Source: DASWOJ01 sp964242415 (lineage in GTDB: Bacteria > Pseudomonadota > Alphaproteobacteria > Acetobacterales > Acetobacteraceae). Taken from it: a DNA stretch of 64,000 nucleotides. Location: contig CAXTAT010000001.1 in the NCBI GenBank assembly GCA_964242415.1, positions 124,001 through 188,000 of the forward strand. Direction: 5' to 3'. Shown here piece after piece: positions 35,138-43,008 of the stretch; positions within the stretch are counted from its first letter, which is position 1; each line of letters begins with the position of its first letter. A program made the translations under genes and the position numbers. The notes beneath the pieces were generated by a model, which was not told where the DNA came from, did not search any database, and worked only from the letters and a program-made list of their open reading frames with translations.

Positions 35138-35242
35138 GTGAGCACTGTGCGGACGCTGCAGATCGCAGGCGACTGGGACGGCGCAGCAGTCAGCACGGCC
35201 CTTGCCCTGCCGCAGGCCGAACGGGCTGCCATCCTACTATAG
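35138..35242 (+). CDS. Possible 34-aa peptide
   Basis: GTG start overlapping the TGA of a still shorter upstream frame (VTRLPDTDPA). The peptide reads STVRTLQIAGDWDGAAVSTA followed by LALPQAERAAILL, a plausible helix-forming sequence. It may be the start of a truncated gene. No independent support. Confidence 0.2.
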   Translation: MSTVRTLQIAGDWDGAAVSTALALPQAERAAILL

Positions 35243-35294
35243 GACAGGAGGGGCACCATCCTGTCGGCCGCCATCCCGCGTTAAGACACCTGGC

Positions 35295-36551
35295 CTACCC
35301 AGCCGCCCCCGCAGCCCGGCAAGGCAGTCGCCCAGGATGGTGCAGCACCGGCCGGGCGCGGCTGAACGTCGGGCGGCCGGCCTTCAGGCCCCACAGCGGC
35401 TGGGCGATCTCGGCCACCGCGCCCTCGGGCGTCAGGGCGTCCAGCGCCACCAGGTCCGCCGGGCCGCCGACGCGGATGCCGTAGTCGTCCGCGCGCAGCA
35501 GCCGGGCAGCGCGGCCGGTGACCATGTCCAGGCAGGCCGCCAGCTCCGCCGGCCGCGCGACATGGCAGACGTTGGCGTAAAGGTTCGCCATCCGCAGCAG
35601 GTTGGCGTCCCCATACGGCGTGAACGGGTTCAGCACGTTGTTGGTGGCGACCGAGCAGTTGACCCCCGCCGCCAGCAGCGGCCCGGCCGGCACCACGCCG
35701 CGCGGCACGGCATGGCTGTGCGGGCGGCCCATCAGGAACAGGTCGGTGGCCGGCAGGATGGTCACCGCCACCCCGGCGCGGGCCAGCGTGGCGGCCAGCG
35801 CGTCCAGGCGCGGGCGCTCCACCAGGGACATCTGCGTCACATGGCCGACGGCGACCCGGCCGCCCCAGCCGTAGTCCTCGGTCTTGCGGCAGACGTACTC
35901 CACCTGCATCCCGTCGGGCGTGTCGCCCATGTCGAGGTGCATGTCGATGTCCACGTCCCACTCGCGGGCGATCTCGAACACCCGGTCGATCTGCCCGCGG
36001 GGATCGGTGTCGCAGTACGGCACGGCGCCGATGACGCGGGCGCCGCGGCGCAGGCCCTCGGTCAGCAGGGCGTCGGTGCCGGGGTTGTTGAGCAGGCCCT
36101 CCTGCGGAAACACGCAGATGTCCAGGTCCACCGACCCCGCATAGTCCTCGGCAAGCTGCTGCACCCCCTCCAGCCCGCGCAGGCCGATGCCGGGATCAAC
36201 CTCGACATGGGTGCGGATGCGCGTGGTGCCCCAGCCGATGCAGCGCTCCAGGGTGCGCCGCCCGCGGTCATATACGTCCTGCGGCGTGAAGTCCCGCTTG
36301 GCGGCGGAGGTCAGCCGCACGGCCTCGGCGACCGATCCCTCCGCAGCCGGGCAGCGGTCCAGGATGCAGGTCTTGTCCAGGTGCAGGTGGGTCTCGACCA
36401 GGCCGGGCACCACCAGGCCGCCGGCCACCAGGTCCGGCGGGCCCGGGGGAAGGCTGGGCGCGATGGCGGCGATGCGCCCGGCGGCGATGCCGATGTCCAC
36501 CGGGCCTTCGCCGCCGGCCAGCCAAGCGCGGCGCACGATAAGGTCCATCAT
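35295..36551 (-). CDS. Cytosine-deaminase-like amidohydrolase
   Basis: This ~418-aa protein has the D-hydantoinase/cytosine deaminase fold: small N-terminal beta domain, the metal-binding PGLVETHLHLDKTCILD near residue 50, Lys-rich middle strand, DIDMHLDMGDTPDGM, GRVAVGHVTQMS and SVATNNVLNPFTPYGD. E. coli CodA has HCDE and a HDD catalytic pair at the equivalent places; here these read HLDM and TNN, so the general acid/base Glu and the metal-binding Asp are missing. It belongs to a recurring alphaproteobacterial subgroup, so the change may define another reaction. Two adjacent ATG codons overlap the TGA of the upstream small gene. Confidence 0.82.
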   Translation of the reverse strand: MMDLIVRRAWLAGGEGPVDIGIAAGRIAAIAPSLPPGPPDLVAGGLVVPGLVETHLHLDKTCILDRCPAAEGSVAEAVRLTSAAKRDFTPQDVYDRGRRTLERCIGWGTTRIRTHVEVDPGIGLRGLEGVQQLAEDYAGSVDLDICVFPQEGLLNNPGTDALLTEGLRRGARVIGAVPYCDTDPRGQIDRVFEIAREWDVDIDMHLDMGDTPDGMQVEYVCRKTEDYGWGGRVAVGHVTQMSLVERPRLDALAATLARAGVAVTILPATDLFLMGRPHSHAVPRGVVPAGPLLAAGVNCSVATNNVLNPFTPYGDANLLRMANLYANVCHVARPAELAACLDMVTGRAARLLRADDYGIRVGGPADLVALDALTPEGAVAEIAQPLWGLKAGRPTFSRARPVLHHPGRLPCRAAGAAG

Positions 36552-36778
36552 GCGGCCGTCGCTCCCAAGTAGCCGTCCTCCAACCCGTCCGGCATCGCGG
36601 GGGCCGGCCCGGTCGGCAGCACGCGCCCGCCGGACCGCACGGTGCAGCGATCCGCCAGCAGCACTGCCGGCCAGGCCAGCAGGCCGCGGGCGATGGATGT
36701 GGCGGACCAGCCGGACAGGGCGGCGGCCAGGCCGAGCTTGACCGGTTCGGCGGCGCGGCAGGTCAGGACGGGGGACAT
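36548..36778 (-). CDS. Small hypothetical protein coupled to the amidohydrolase gene
   Basis: The 76-aa frame starts at the ATG at 36778 behind a good GAGGAG box and ends in a TGA overlapping the start of the amidohydrolase gene. It reads SPVLTCRAAEPVKLGLAAAL, then ARGLLAWPAVLLADRCTVRS, with one mildly hydrophobic segment. No family recognised. The ribosome-binding site and 4-base overlap argue that it is translated, at least as a leader for coupling. It could also be the 3' part of a shortened gene. Confidence 0.45.
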   Translation of the reverse strand: MSPVLTCRAAEPVKLGLAAALSGWSATSIARGLLAWPAVLLADRCTVRSGGRVLPTGPAPAMPDGLEDGYLGATAA

Positions 36779-36968
36779 GGCAGGCTCCTCGGATGCGGTA
36801 GGGCCAGGCACCCCCAATGCCACTGGAACGCCCTCCATAAACAGCGGCGGCCTTCACCGGTTCTTAAGCTCGATGCGTCATCTTCCTCGCACGCCGGCAA
36901 AAGGCGGCGAATGAAAATGCAGGTTGCTCCGGCTGGGCCGGTCGCCGCCTGATGTGAGGCAAAACACC

Positions 36969-37877
36969 ATGTCATTGAACTCGGTCAACACCAACATCGG
37001 CGCCCAGGTTGCCCTGGAGTCGCTGAACAGCACCAACACGCAGCTGCAGGCATCGCAGAAGCGCATCTCCACCGGCTACCGCGTGGCGGACGCCACGGAT
37101 GACGGCGGCGCGTTCGCCGTGGCGCAGCGCGTCCGGTCCGATACGGGCGTGCTGACGAGCGTCAACCAGCAGCTTGGCGGCGCCCAGGGCTTGGTCTCCA
37201 ACGCCGCGGGTGCGCTCACGGGCCTTTCCACCACCATCAACGCGGCCGGCGCGCTGCTGGGCAAGATCGGCGACGCCAGCATCTCGCAAACCCAACGCGA
37301 CCAGTACGTAACGAGCTTCAAGACCCTGGTCGTGCAGGCCGCCAACTACGTCGATGGATCGACCTTCAACGGCCAGTCGCTGCTGGGCAAGGTCTCTGGA
37401 ACCGTCGCCGGAACCGACAAAACGGTCATCAACAGCGAGACCGGTTCCACCCAGACGCTCAACAACGCCGACAACAGCGGGATCGCCCAGACCTTGGCGG
37501 GCCTGATCGGCGCGACGTTCACTCGTAGCGCCGCTGGGGTGGACACCTTCACCGCCGCCGCCGCCGGCACGGACCAGACGGCGGCTGCGACGGCGTTGAC
37601 CGCCACCACGGGCACCACCGCGTATGCGTCCGCGTTGACCACCATCGCCAACCAGCTCAACCAGAACGGCGCCGATTCGAACCTGCTGACCGCGACGATC
37701 AGCTTCAACAGCACCAAGATCAACAGCCTGAACGCCGGGCTGGGCGCGCTGATCGACACCGACTTGTCCAAGGAGTCTGCCAACCTGCAGGCTCTGCAGA
37801 TCAAGCAGCAGCTTGGCACCCAGGCGCTTTCCCTGGCGAACCAGGCACCGCAGTCGCTGCTGAGCCTGTTCAAGTAA
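36969..37877 (+). CDS. fliC: Flagellin
   Basis: The 302-aa protein has the conserved flagellin N-terminus (SLNSVNTNIGAQVALESLNS then QKRISTGYRVADATDDGGAF) and the C-terminal helix ending LGTQALSLANQAPQSLLSLF. These pair in the D0/D1 core of the filament. The central region (~150-220) is short and Ala/Thr-rich, so only a small variable domain is exposed, as in many alphaproteobacterial flagellins. The start at 36969 is set by the family N-terminus; the frame is open 15 codons further. GTGAGG lies nine bases upstream. It is followed by flbT and flaF. Confidence 0.95.
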   Translation: MSLNSVNTNIGAQVALESLNSTNTQLQASQKRISTGYRVADATDDGGAFAVAQRVRSDTGVLTSVNQQLGGAQGLVSNAAGALTGLSTTINAAGALLGKIGDASISQTQRDQYVTSFKTLVVQAANYVDGSTFNGQSLLGKVSGTVAGTDKTVINSETGSTQTLNNADNSGIAQTLAGLIGATFTRSAAGVDTFTAAAAGTDQTAAATALTATTGTTAYASALTTIANQLNQNGADSNLLTATISFNSTKINSLNAGLGALIDTDLSKESANLQALQIKQQLGTQALSLANQAPQSLLSLFK

Positions 37878-37925
37878 GGCTCACGTCTAAGCAAATACTG
37901 TCTTACACGACGTCAAGCAACTGGA

Positions 37926-37950
37926 CCCGGCGGCACTACTTGCCGCCGGG
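37926..37950 (+). terminator. Hairpin after flagellin gene
   Basis: A perfect 10-bp stem CCCGGCGGCA/TGCCGCCGGG with a CTACT loop lies between the flagellin and flbT genes. There is no T-run, so it may be a partial terminator or a 3' stabiliser giving more flagellin mRNA than downstream message. Confidence 0.6.
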
Positions 37951-37991
37951 CGCCAGCCTCCAGGCAAACGTCCGGACGCATCGGAACCCCC

Positions 37992-38483
37992 ATGTCGCAC
38001 CTGATCCTAGAACTGCACGCCGGCGAGGCCATGATCGTCAACGGTGCCTGCCTGCGCTTCCGCACCCGCAGCCGCGTCGAGTTGACCACCCATGCCCGTT
38101 TCCTGTTCGGCAAGCAGATCATGGCGCCCGAGGACGCCGACAGCCCGGCCCGGCGCATCTACTTTGCCCTCCAAATGGCCTACATCGGCGCTGACGAGGA
38201 GCGGCCGCACGGCGTCGCCCGAGCCCGCGAGGCGATCCACGAGTTTCAAGCCGTGACCACCTCGCCGCTGGCGCGAGACATCCTGGATCGCACCTTGGCG
38301 CTGGTCGAAGCCGACGAGTGCTACGCCGCCCTCAAGCTGGCCCGGCGCATCATGCGGCATGAGGACGGCGTGCTCGGCCGCATGCCGGACATGGCCCGCC
38401 CCGGCCCGCAGCCCGCTGCCCCGGCCCGTCCGGACCGGCCGCACGACGCACCCGCCCTGCACCTCACCTCCGTTCCGGCATAG
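37992..38483 (+). CDS. flbT: Flagellin synthesis regulator FlbT
   Basis: The 163-aa protein matches FlbT: LILELHAGEAMIVNGACLRF at the start, RFLFGKQIMAPEDADSPARR, IYFALQMAYIG and a helical C-terminal half. In Caulobacter, FlbT binds the flagellin mRNA leader and represses or destabilises it until the hook is complete. The Pro/Ala-rich last 30 residues are probably disordered. It sits between flagellin and flaF, the usual arrangement in this class. Confidence 0.93.
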   Translation: MSHLILELHAGEAMIVNGACLRFRTRSRVELTTHARFLFGKQIMAPEDADSPARRIYFALQMAYIGADEERPHGVARAREAIHEFQAVTTSPLARDILDRTLALVEADECYAALKLARRIMRHEDGVLGRMPDMARPGPQPAAPARPDRPHDAPALHLTSVPA

Positions 38484-38491
38484 GACCCAAA

Positions 38492-38836
38492 ATGGCCTTC
38501 AGCCCAGCCGTGTTTCGCGCCTATCAATCCGCCGCAGGCCATCGCAACCCGCGGGACCAGGAGGCCGACGTCTTCCGCCTCGTGGTCGGCAGGCTGCGTG
38601 CCGCAAAGGCCGACCCAGGTCGGCGCGGCGCGGCGGTGGCCGACAACTCCCGCCTCTGGCTGATGGTCGGCGACCTGATGCGCGACCCTGCCAACGCCAT
38701 GCCGCCGCCGTTGCGCGCGCAGATCGTCTCGGTCGGCCAGGCGTTGCAGCGGGAGATGGCGCTGGCCGAGCCTGACCTGGATTTCCTGATCGCGGTCAAC
38801 GAGAACATCGCGTCCGGGCTGTCCGGCGCACGGTGA
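38492..38836 (+). CDS. flaF: Flagellar biosynthesis regulator FlaF
   Basis: The 114-aa helical protein reads FRAYQSAAGHRNPRDQEADV near the N-terminus and RLWLMVGDLMRDPANAMPPP in the middle, both FlaF features. FlaF acts opposite FlbT and is needed for flagellin translation or secretion in Caulobacter and Brucella. It starts 8 bp after the flbT stop, so it is coexpressed. The 179 bp to the convergent diguanylate cyclase gene hold no recognisable terminator. Confidence 0.92.
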   Translation: MAFSPAVFRAYQSAAGHRNPRDQEADVFRLVVGRLRAAKADPGRRGAAVADNSRLWLMVGDLMRDPANAMPPPLRAQIVSVGQALQREMALAEPDLDFLIAVNENIASGLSGAR

Positions 38837-39015
38837 TGCGGCCAACCGCATGATCCGCCGTCCGCTTGGCTCATGCATTGATCGCCCTCGGCGGGTTAAC
38901 GCCAACCTTGCGGCAGGCGCCAACTAATCGCCACGCCGCCCGAAACCGGCCGGAGGCAGCGTGCAGCCTCAACCATGACCTCTGCCACCTCGGACGTCGT
39001 CCGGCGCCGCTGTAG

Positions 39016-41352
39016 TCAGGGAACGGCGTGGGCGCCCGGCCATCCGGACGGTGAGGCAATCGGTTGATCGAGGTCCAGCGCCGGAGCGTCCAGCGCCTGC
39101 ACAACCGTCGTGATGGTATCCGACACGCTGGCAAGCCTCATGCCGTTGCGTCCGGATCGCTTGACGGCATACAGCGCCGCGTCGGCGGCCTCGACGAACG
39201 CTGCCGGGCCGATCGTACCGACCGGCGGCATGATGGCGGCGCCCCCCACGCTGACGGTGACGATGCCGAATGAGCACCCGGAATGCCGCAATCCCAATTC
39301 CTGAACGCTCTGCCGGATGCGCTCCCCGGTCAAGGCCACGCCAGCCTCGTCGGTGTTGGGCAGCAGGATCGCGAACTCCTCCCCGCCATAGCGCCCCGCC
39401 AGGTCGGTGGGCCGGCGCAACACCGCCTTGATCGTGTCGGCAACGGCGCGGATGCAGATGTCCCCGGCGGGATGGCCGTACGTGTCGTTGAACGCCTTGA
39501 AGCAGTCGATGTCGAGAATGATGATGCCAAGCGGCAACTGCAGCCGCTGCGCCCGGCGGAACTCGATGCCCAGCGCCTCGTCGATGTGACGGCGGTTCGC
39601 CAGGCCCGTCAGCGGGTCCTGCATCGCCTGGCCACGCAGCAGGCGGTTCGCCTCCTCCAGCCGATGCTCCATCTCCATGCGGGCGGACACGTCGCGCGTC
39701 ACCACCACATACCCGGCGCCCGCGGGCAGGCGGCGGCCGATGGACTCCAGCCACACCAGGCTGCCGTCCTTGCGGAACGCACGATAGGTGGCGCGCGCCG
39801 TCGAGCATCCGGTCAGCGTGGGCGTGGTCAGCGTGTCATCCACCCAGGCCAGGTCCTCCGGATGCACCAGGCTGTTCGACGGCTGCCCAACCAGCTCCTC
39901 CGGCTGGTAGCCCAACAGGTCCATGCACGCCGGGGAGACGTAGGTGCGGCGCACCGTCGCGTCGATCAGGGTTATCATGTCGCTGCTGTAGGTGGACAGC
40001 AGGCGGTAATGCTCCTCGCTGACCTGCAGGTCGGTCTGGATGCGCGACAGGTCCTGGTCCCGCGCCTGCAGCCGTCCCGTCATGTCATCGAAGCCGCTGC
40101 CCAGGGCGCGCAGCTCCCGCGCAGCGCCCGGCAGGCCGGCGACACGGACGCCGAGCTGGCCGCCGCCCAGGCGCTCGGCGGCGTCGGCCAGTCGGCGGAC
40201 CGGGCGCAGCAGGGACCGGTTGGCGACCAGCCACGCCAGCATCAGCGCCAACGCCGCCGCTGCCACGGCACCGGCGGCGTTCATTGCCAGGCGGCGGTTC
40301 GCCTCCGACAGCACCTGCTTGCGCGGCAGGCCCACGGACAGCACGAGGTTGCCCCCGGTGCCCGGCAGCGGCGCGAAGCTGGTGATCCGGTCGATGCCGG
40401 CAGGGTCCGGCGCCTCGACCGTGCCGCCGCCCCGGTTGGCCCGCGCCGCCGCGGCCAGCCCGCGGTCCGGGCCGCGCATCGTCATCGACGGCTCCGGGCG
40501 GTCGCCTGGCCTGCTGCCGGATGCGCCGGCCAGCCAGGTGTCCGGGGCGCCCTGGCCGCGCACGAGGGCGCGGGCGAGCGTGCTGCCGTCCCGGACGTCG
40601 ATGATCTGCACCAGGTTCACCTCCGCGCCGGGCAGGCGTCCGGCGAGGCGGCTGAACCAGTCGAGGTCCATCGCCGCGATCAGCACCGCCTCGGGCTGTC
40701 CGCTTGCATCCCCGCCCTCGGCCGCACCCCCAGGCCCGAACAGCGGCACGGCGGCAATGATGGAGGCCTTGCCGGTCACGCGGCTGGTGACCGGCGTGCT
40801 CAGCACCAGGTCGTCCGTCGCGGCATGGATCGCCTGCTGGAAGTACGGCCGGTCGGCCAAGTTGAGCCACGGCTCGTCGTCCCGGCTGTTGCAGGCGACA
40901 CGCCCATCGCGGTCGACCACAGACACGACGCCGATGCGCTCATGATCCTCCTCCACCCGTTGCAGCAACGCATGGCAAGGCCCGTCATGCGGATGCCTGA
41001 CCTCCTGCACGCGGGACAGCACGCGCAGCAGCGTGGTGGCCTCCTGGATCATGTCGTCCTGCTGCTCGGCCCCGAGGGCGGCCAGGTTGCGGGCGCGGGT
41101 GGCGGCGAGTTCGATGACCCGGCCGCGCTCCGCCACCGCGCTTGCGAGCAGCAGAAGGATGAGCGGCCCGCACGCCAGCGTGGTCAGCAAGGCGAGCTGC
41201 GGGCGGATGCCGGTCAGTGTGTCCGGCCAGTGCAGCCGCCGCCAGGCCGCGGCGGCCGGGCTGCGGTGGCCAAGCTTTGCCATGCCAGGTCGCGGCGTAC
41301 CAGGTTGCGGGGTATCAGCCTGCGGCGAACCAGGCCCGTGCAACGCCGGCAT
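39016..41352 (-). CDS. Membrane diguanylate cyclase (dCACHE-HAMP-PAS-GGDEF)
   Basis: The ~778-aa protein has a first helix at ~55-75 (LALLTTLACGPLILLLLASA) and a large periplasmic double-CACHE sensor. A second helix near residue 360 (AAGAVAAAALALMLAWLV) leads into a HAMP-like linker, a PAS domain with YVSPACMDLLGYQPEELVG and a GGDEF domain. GGEEF is present, preceded by RPTD, an intact I-site. It should synthesise cyclic di-GMP in response to an extracellular ligand. Start is uncertain: ATG at 41352 is chosen just after the upstream stop; Met at 41283 is another candidate. The upstream EAL gene ends 9 bp before, so synthesis and breakdown enzymes are cotranscribed. Confidence 0.88.
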   Translation of the reverse strand: MPALHGPGSPQADTPQPGTPRPGMAKLGHRSPAAAAWRRLHWPDTLTGIRPQLALLTTLACGPLILLLLASAVAERGRVIELAATRARNLAALGAEQQDDMIQEATTLLRVLSRVQEVRHPHDGPCHALLQRVEEDHERIGVVSVVDRDGRVACNSRDDEPWLNLADRPYFQQAIHAATDDLVLSTPVTSRVTGKASIIAAVPLFGPGGAAEGGDASGQPEAVLIAAMDLDWFSRLAGRLPGAEVNLVQIIDVRDGSTLARALVRGQGAPDTWLAGASGSRPGDRPEPSMTMRGPDRGLAAAARANRGGGTVEAPDPAGIDRITSFAPLPGTGGNLVLSVGLPRKQVLSEANRRLAMNAAGAVAAAALALMLAWLVANRSLLRPVRRLADAAERLGGGQLGVRVAGLPGAARELRALGSGFDDMTGRLQARDQDLSRIQTDLQVSEEHYRLLSTYSSDMITLIDATVRRTYVSPACMDLLGYQPEELVGQPSNSLVHPEDLAWVDDTLTTPTLTGCSTARATYRAFRKDGSLVWLESIGRRLPAGAGYVVVTRDVSARMEMEHRLEEANRLLRGQAMQDPLTGLANRRHIDEALGIEFRRAQRLQLPLGIIILDIDCFKAFNDTYGHPAGDICIRAVADTIKAVLRRPTDLAGRYGGEEFAILLPNTDEAGVALTGERIRQSVQELGLRHSGCSFGIVTVSVGGAAIMPPVGTIGPAAFVEAADAALYAVKRSGRNGMRLASVSDTITTVVQALDAPALDLDQPIASPSGWPGAHAVP

Positions 41353-41360
41353 GGCCTGGC

Positions 41361-42323
41361 TCACCAGGTGGCCTGCAGTGCGCCGAGGTCGGCAGTTTCC
41401 CCCAGGAACAGGCTGCTGCGGTCCAGCCGCTGCTGGATGGCCATCCGCTCGGGCGTCATCGGCCCGGGCCGGGCGATCAAGTAGCCCTGCACCTCGTCGC
41501 ATTGATACGCCTGCAGGATCTCAAGTTGCGCCTGGTGCGCAACGCCCTCGGCGCAGACCTGCATGCCCAGCCCGGCGCCGAGCTGCAATACGGCGCGCGT
41601 GATGATCTCCGTCCTGCGGCAGGTGCTCAGCCCGTCGATGAACAGCCGGTCCAGCTTCAGGCGGTCGAAGGCGATGGTCCGCAAGTAGCTGAGCGAGGAG
41701 AAGCCGGTGCCGAAATCATCCAGCGAGACGCCGACCCCAAGCGCCCGCAACTGCGCGAACTCCTTCTTCGCCGCCGCGTCGTTGCCGATGAACACGCGCT
41801 CGGTCACCTCAAGCTCCAGCCGCCCGGGGTCCAGCCCGGTCTCCAGCAGCACCGCCTCCACGGCGCGGGACAGGTCCTCGCCGTGGAACCACAGGGCCGA
41901 GACATTGACCGCGACGCCGATCGCCGGCGGCCAGTGCGCGGCCTCCCGCAGGGCGTGGCGCAGCACCCAGAGGTCGAGCTGCTGGTGCAGCCCGAGCGAC
42001 TCGGCGATCGGGACGAACGTGGCGGGGGCGACCGGGCCGGTGCCGGGCCGGTCCCAACGGATCAGCGCCTCGAACCGGAGCAGGCGGCCAGTGATGCAGT
42101 TGACGATCGGCTGCCAGTGCAGGTGGAACCCGCCGGCCGCCAGCGCCTCCCGCAGGTCGCGCTCCAGCTCGCGCCGGTTGGCGACGCCACGCGCCCCTGG
42201 AGCAGACGGCTCCGGCATGGGAGGAGACTCGCCCTGGATGCTGGCCGGCATAGCCGGGGCGTCGATGTTCGGCACTGAACCATTCGGCATCGCTGACCCC
42301 ATTACCAGGTGTGCGCCAGGCAT
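41361..42323 (-). CDS. EAL-domain cyclic di-GMP phosphodiesterase
   Basis: The 320-aa soluble protein has a ~45-residue disordered N-terminus and a single EAL domain. Catalytic residues appear intact: EAL in RLLRFEALIRW, NVS in AVNVSALWF, EVTER, DDFGTGFSSLSYL, LKLDRLFIDGL with the catalytic Lys, and the later CAEGVA and DEVQGYLIARP. It should hydrolyse c-di-GMP to pGpG. Several Met codons near the start leave the N-terminus uncertain. It precedes a diguanylate cyclase gene and is divergent from the marR operon. Confidence 0.9.
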   Translation of the reverse strand: MPGAHLVMGSAMPNGSVPNIDAPAMPASIQGESPPMPEPSAPGARGVANRRELERDLREALAAGGFHLHWQPIVNCITGRLLRFEALIRWDRPGTGPVAPATFVPIAESLGLHQQLDLWVLRHALREAAHWPPAIGVAVNVSALWFHGEDLSRAVEAVLLETGLDPGRLELEVTERVFIGNDAAAKKEFAQLRALGVGVSLDDFGTGFSSLSYLRTIAFDRLKLDRLFIDGLSTCRRTEIITRAVLQLGAGLGMQVCAEGVAHQAQLEILQAYQCDEVQGYLIARPGPMTPERMAIQQRLDRSSLFLGETADLGALQATW

Positions 42324-42462
42324 CCTAACCTAGTCTTCATCACAAACCATTATCATGGCTTGCAATCTATGGTTGTATTTCGTCAGAAGGCTCGCCTTGA
42401 TGCAGGTCGGCCACAGCTTTGTCCTCATCCCGGGTGCCGCAAAGCCGGGGTCTTGCAAAGAT

Positions 42463-42478
42463 TGTAACCTTGGTTACA
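42463..42478. promoter_or_regulatory. 16-bp perfect palindrome, likely MarR operator
   Basis: TGTAACC-TT-GGTTACA ends 8 bp before the marR start codon and overlaps a promoter-like TTGCAA (42454-42459). A related partial site, TGTAACC-GT-GACA, occurs at ~42978-42990 just before emrA. MarR-family repressors typically bind palindromes of this size and regulate themselves. Confidence 0.65.
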
Positions 42479-42486
42479 TCGTGGCG

Positions 42487-43008
42487 ATGGACACCTGCCA
42501 TAACACCGCCGAAGCCTACTTCGACGCCTCACCCACCCGGACCTTCGGCTTTCGTCTATGGCACGTGCATCATGCCTTCATCCGCCATTTGGAGGCGGCG
42601 CTGATGCCGCTCGACCTGACGCACATCCAGTACGTGATCCTGCGCTCGGTGGACTACCTCGCCCAGGCCGGGGAGCGGCCGACGCAAACGCGGCTGGCCG
42701 AGGTGATGGGTACCGACCGCATGATGGCCAGCAAGGTCCTGCGCTTGCTGGAGGGCAAGGGCCTGGTGGTCCGGCCGGTCCATCCCGAGGACTGCCGCGC
42801 CCACCATGTCGTGCTGACCGAGGCCGGGCGTCGCCTGCTGGCCCGTGCGGTCCCGCTCGGCCTGCAGGCGCAGCAGCAGTTCTTTGGCCGCTTGGGCCCG
42901 GCCGGCATGGAGACGCTCAGCGGCCTCCTGGACGAGCTGCTGCAACTGGACGGCAATCCGATTGCCTCGGCTGATATTGTAACCGTGACATCAAAGGACG
43001 CACCGTGA
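42487..43008 (+). CDS. MarR-family transcriptional regulator
   Basis: The 173-aa protein has the MarR winged helix-turn-helix with flanking dimer helices. THIQYVILRSVDYL begins the domain, TQTRLAEVMGTDRMMASKVL is the recognition region and GLVVRPVHPEDCRAHHVVLT is the wing with the conserved Asp-Arg pattern. The start at 42487 is chosen because upstream residues are unconserved and lie over the palindrome. It is probably a repressor of the efflux genes behind it, released by the exported compound. The gene's end overlaps emrA. Confidence 0.9.
   Translation: MDTCHNTAEAYFDASPTRTFGFRLWHVHHAFIRHLEAALMPLDLTHIQYVILRSVDYLAQAGERPTQTRLAEVMGTDRMMASKVLRLLEGKGLVVRPVHPEDCRAHHVVLTEAGRRLLARAVPLGLQAQQQFFGRLGPAGMETLSGLLDELLQLDGNPIASADIVTVTSKDAP

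Noticed and set aside
36896..36935. Sigma-54 promoter before flagellin
   Set aside because: The best GG...GC pair has an 11-bp rather than 10-bp gap and poor flanks.
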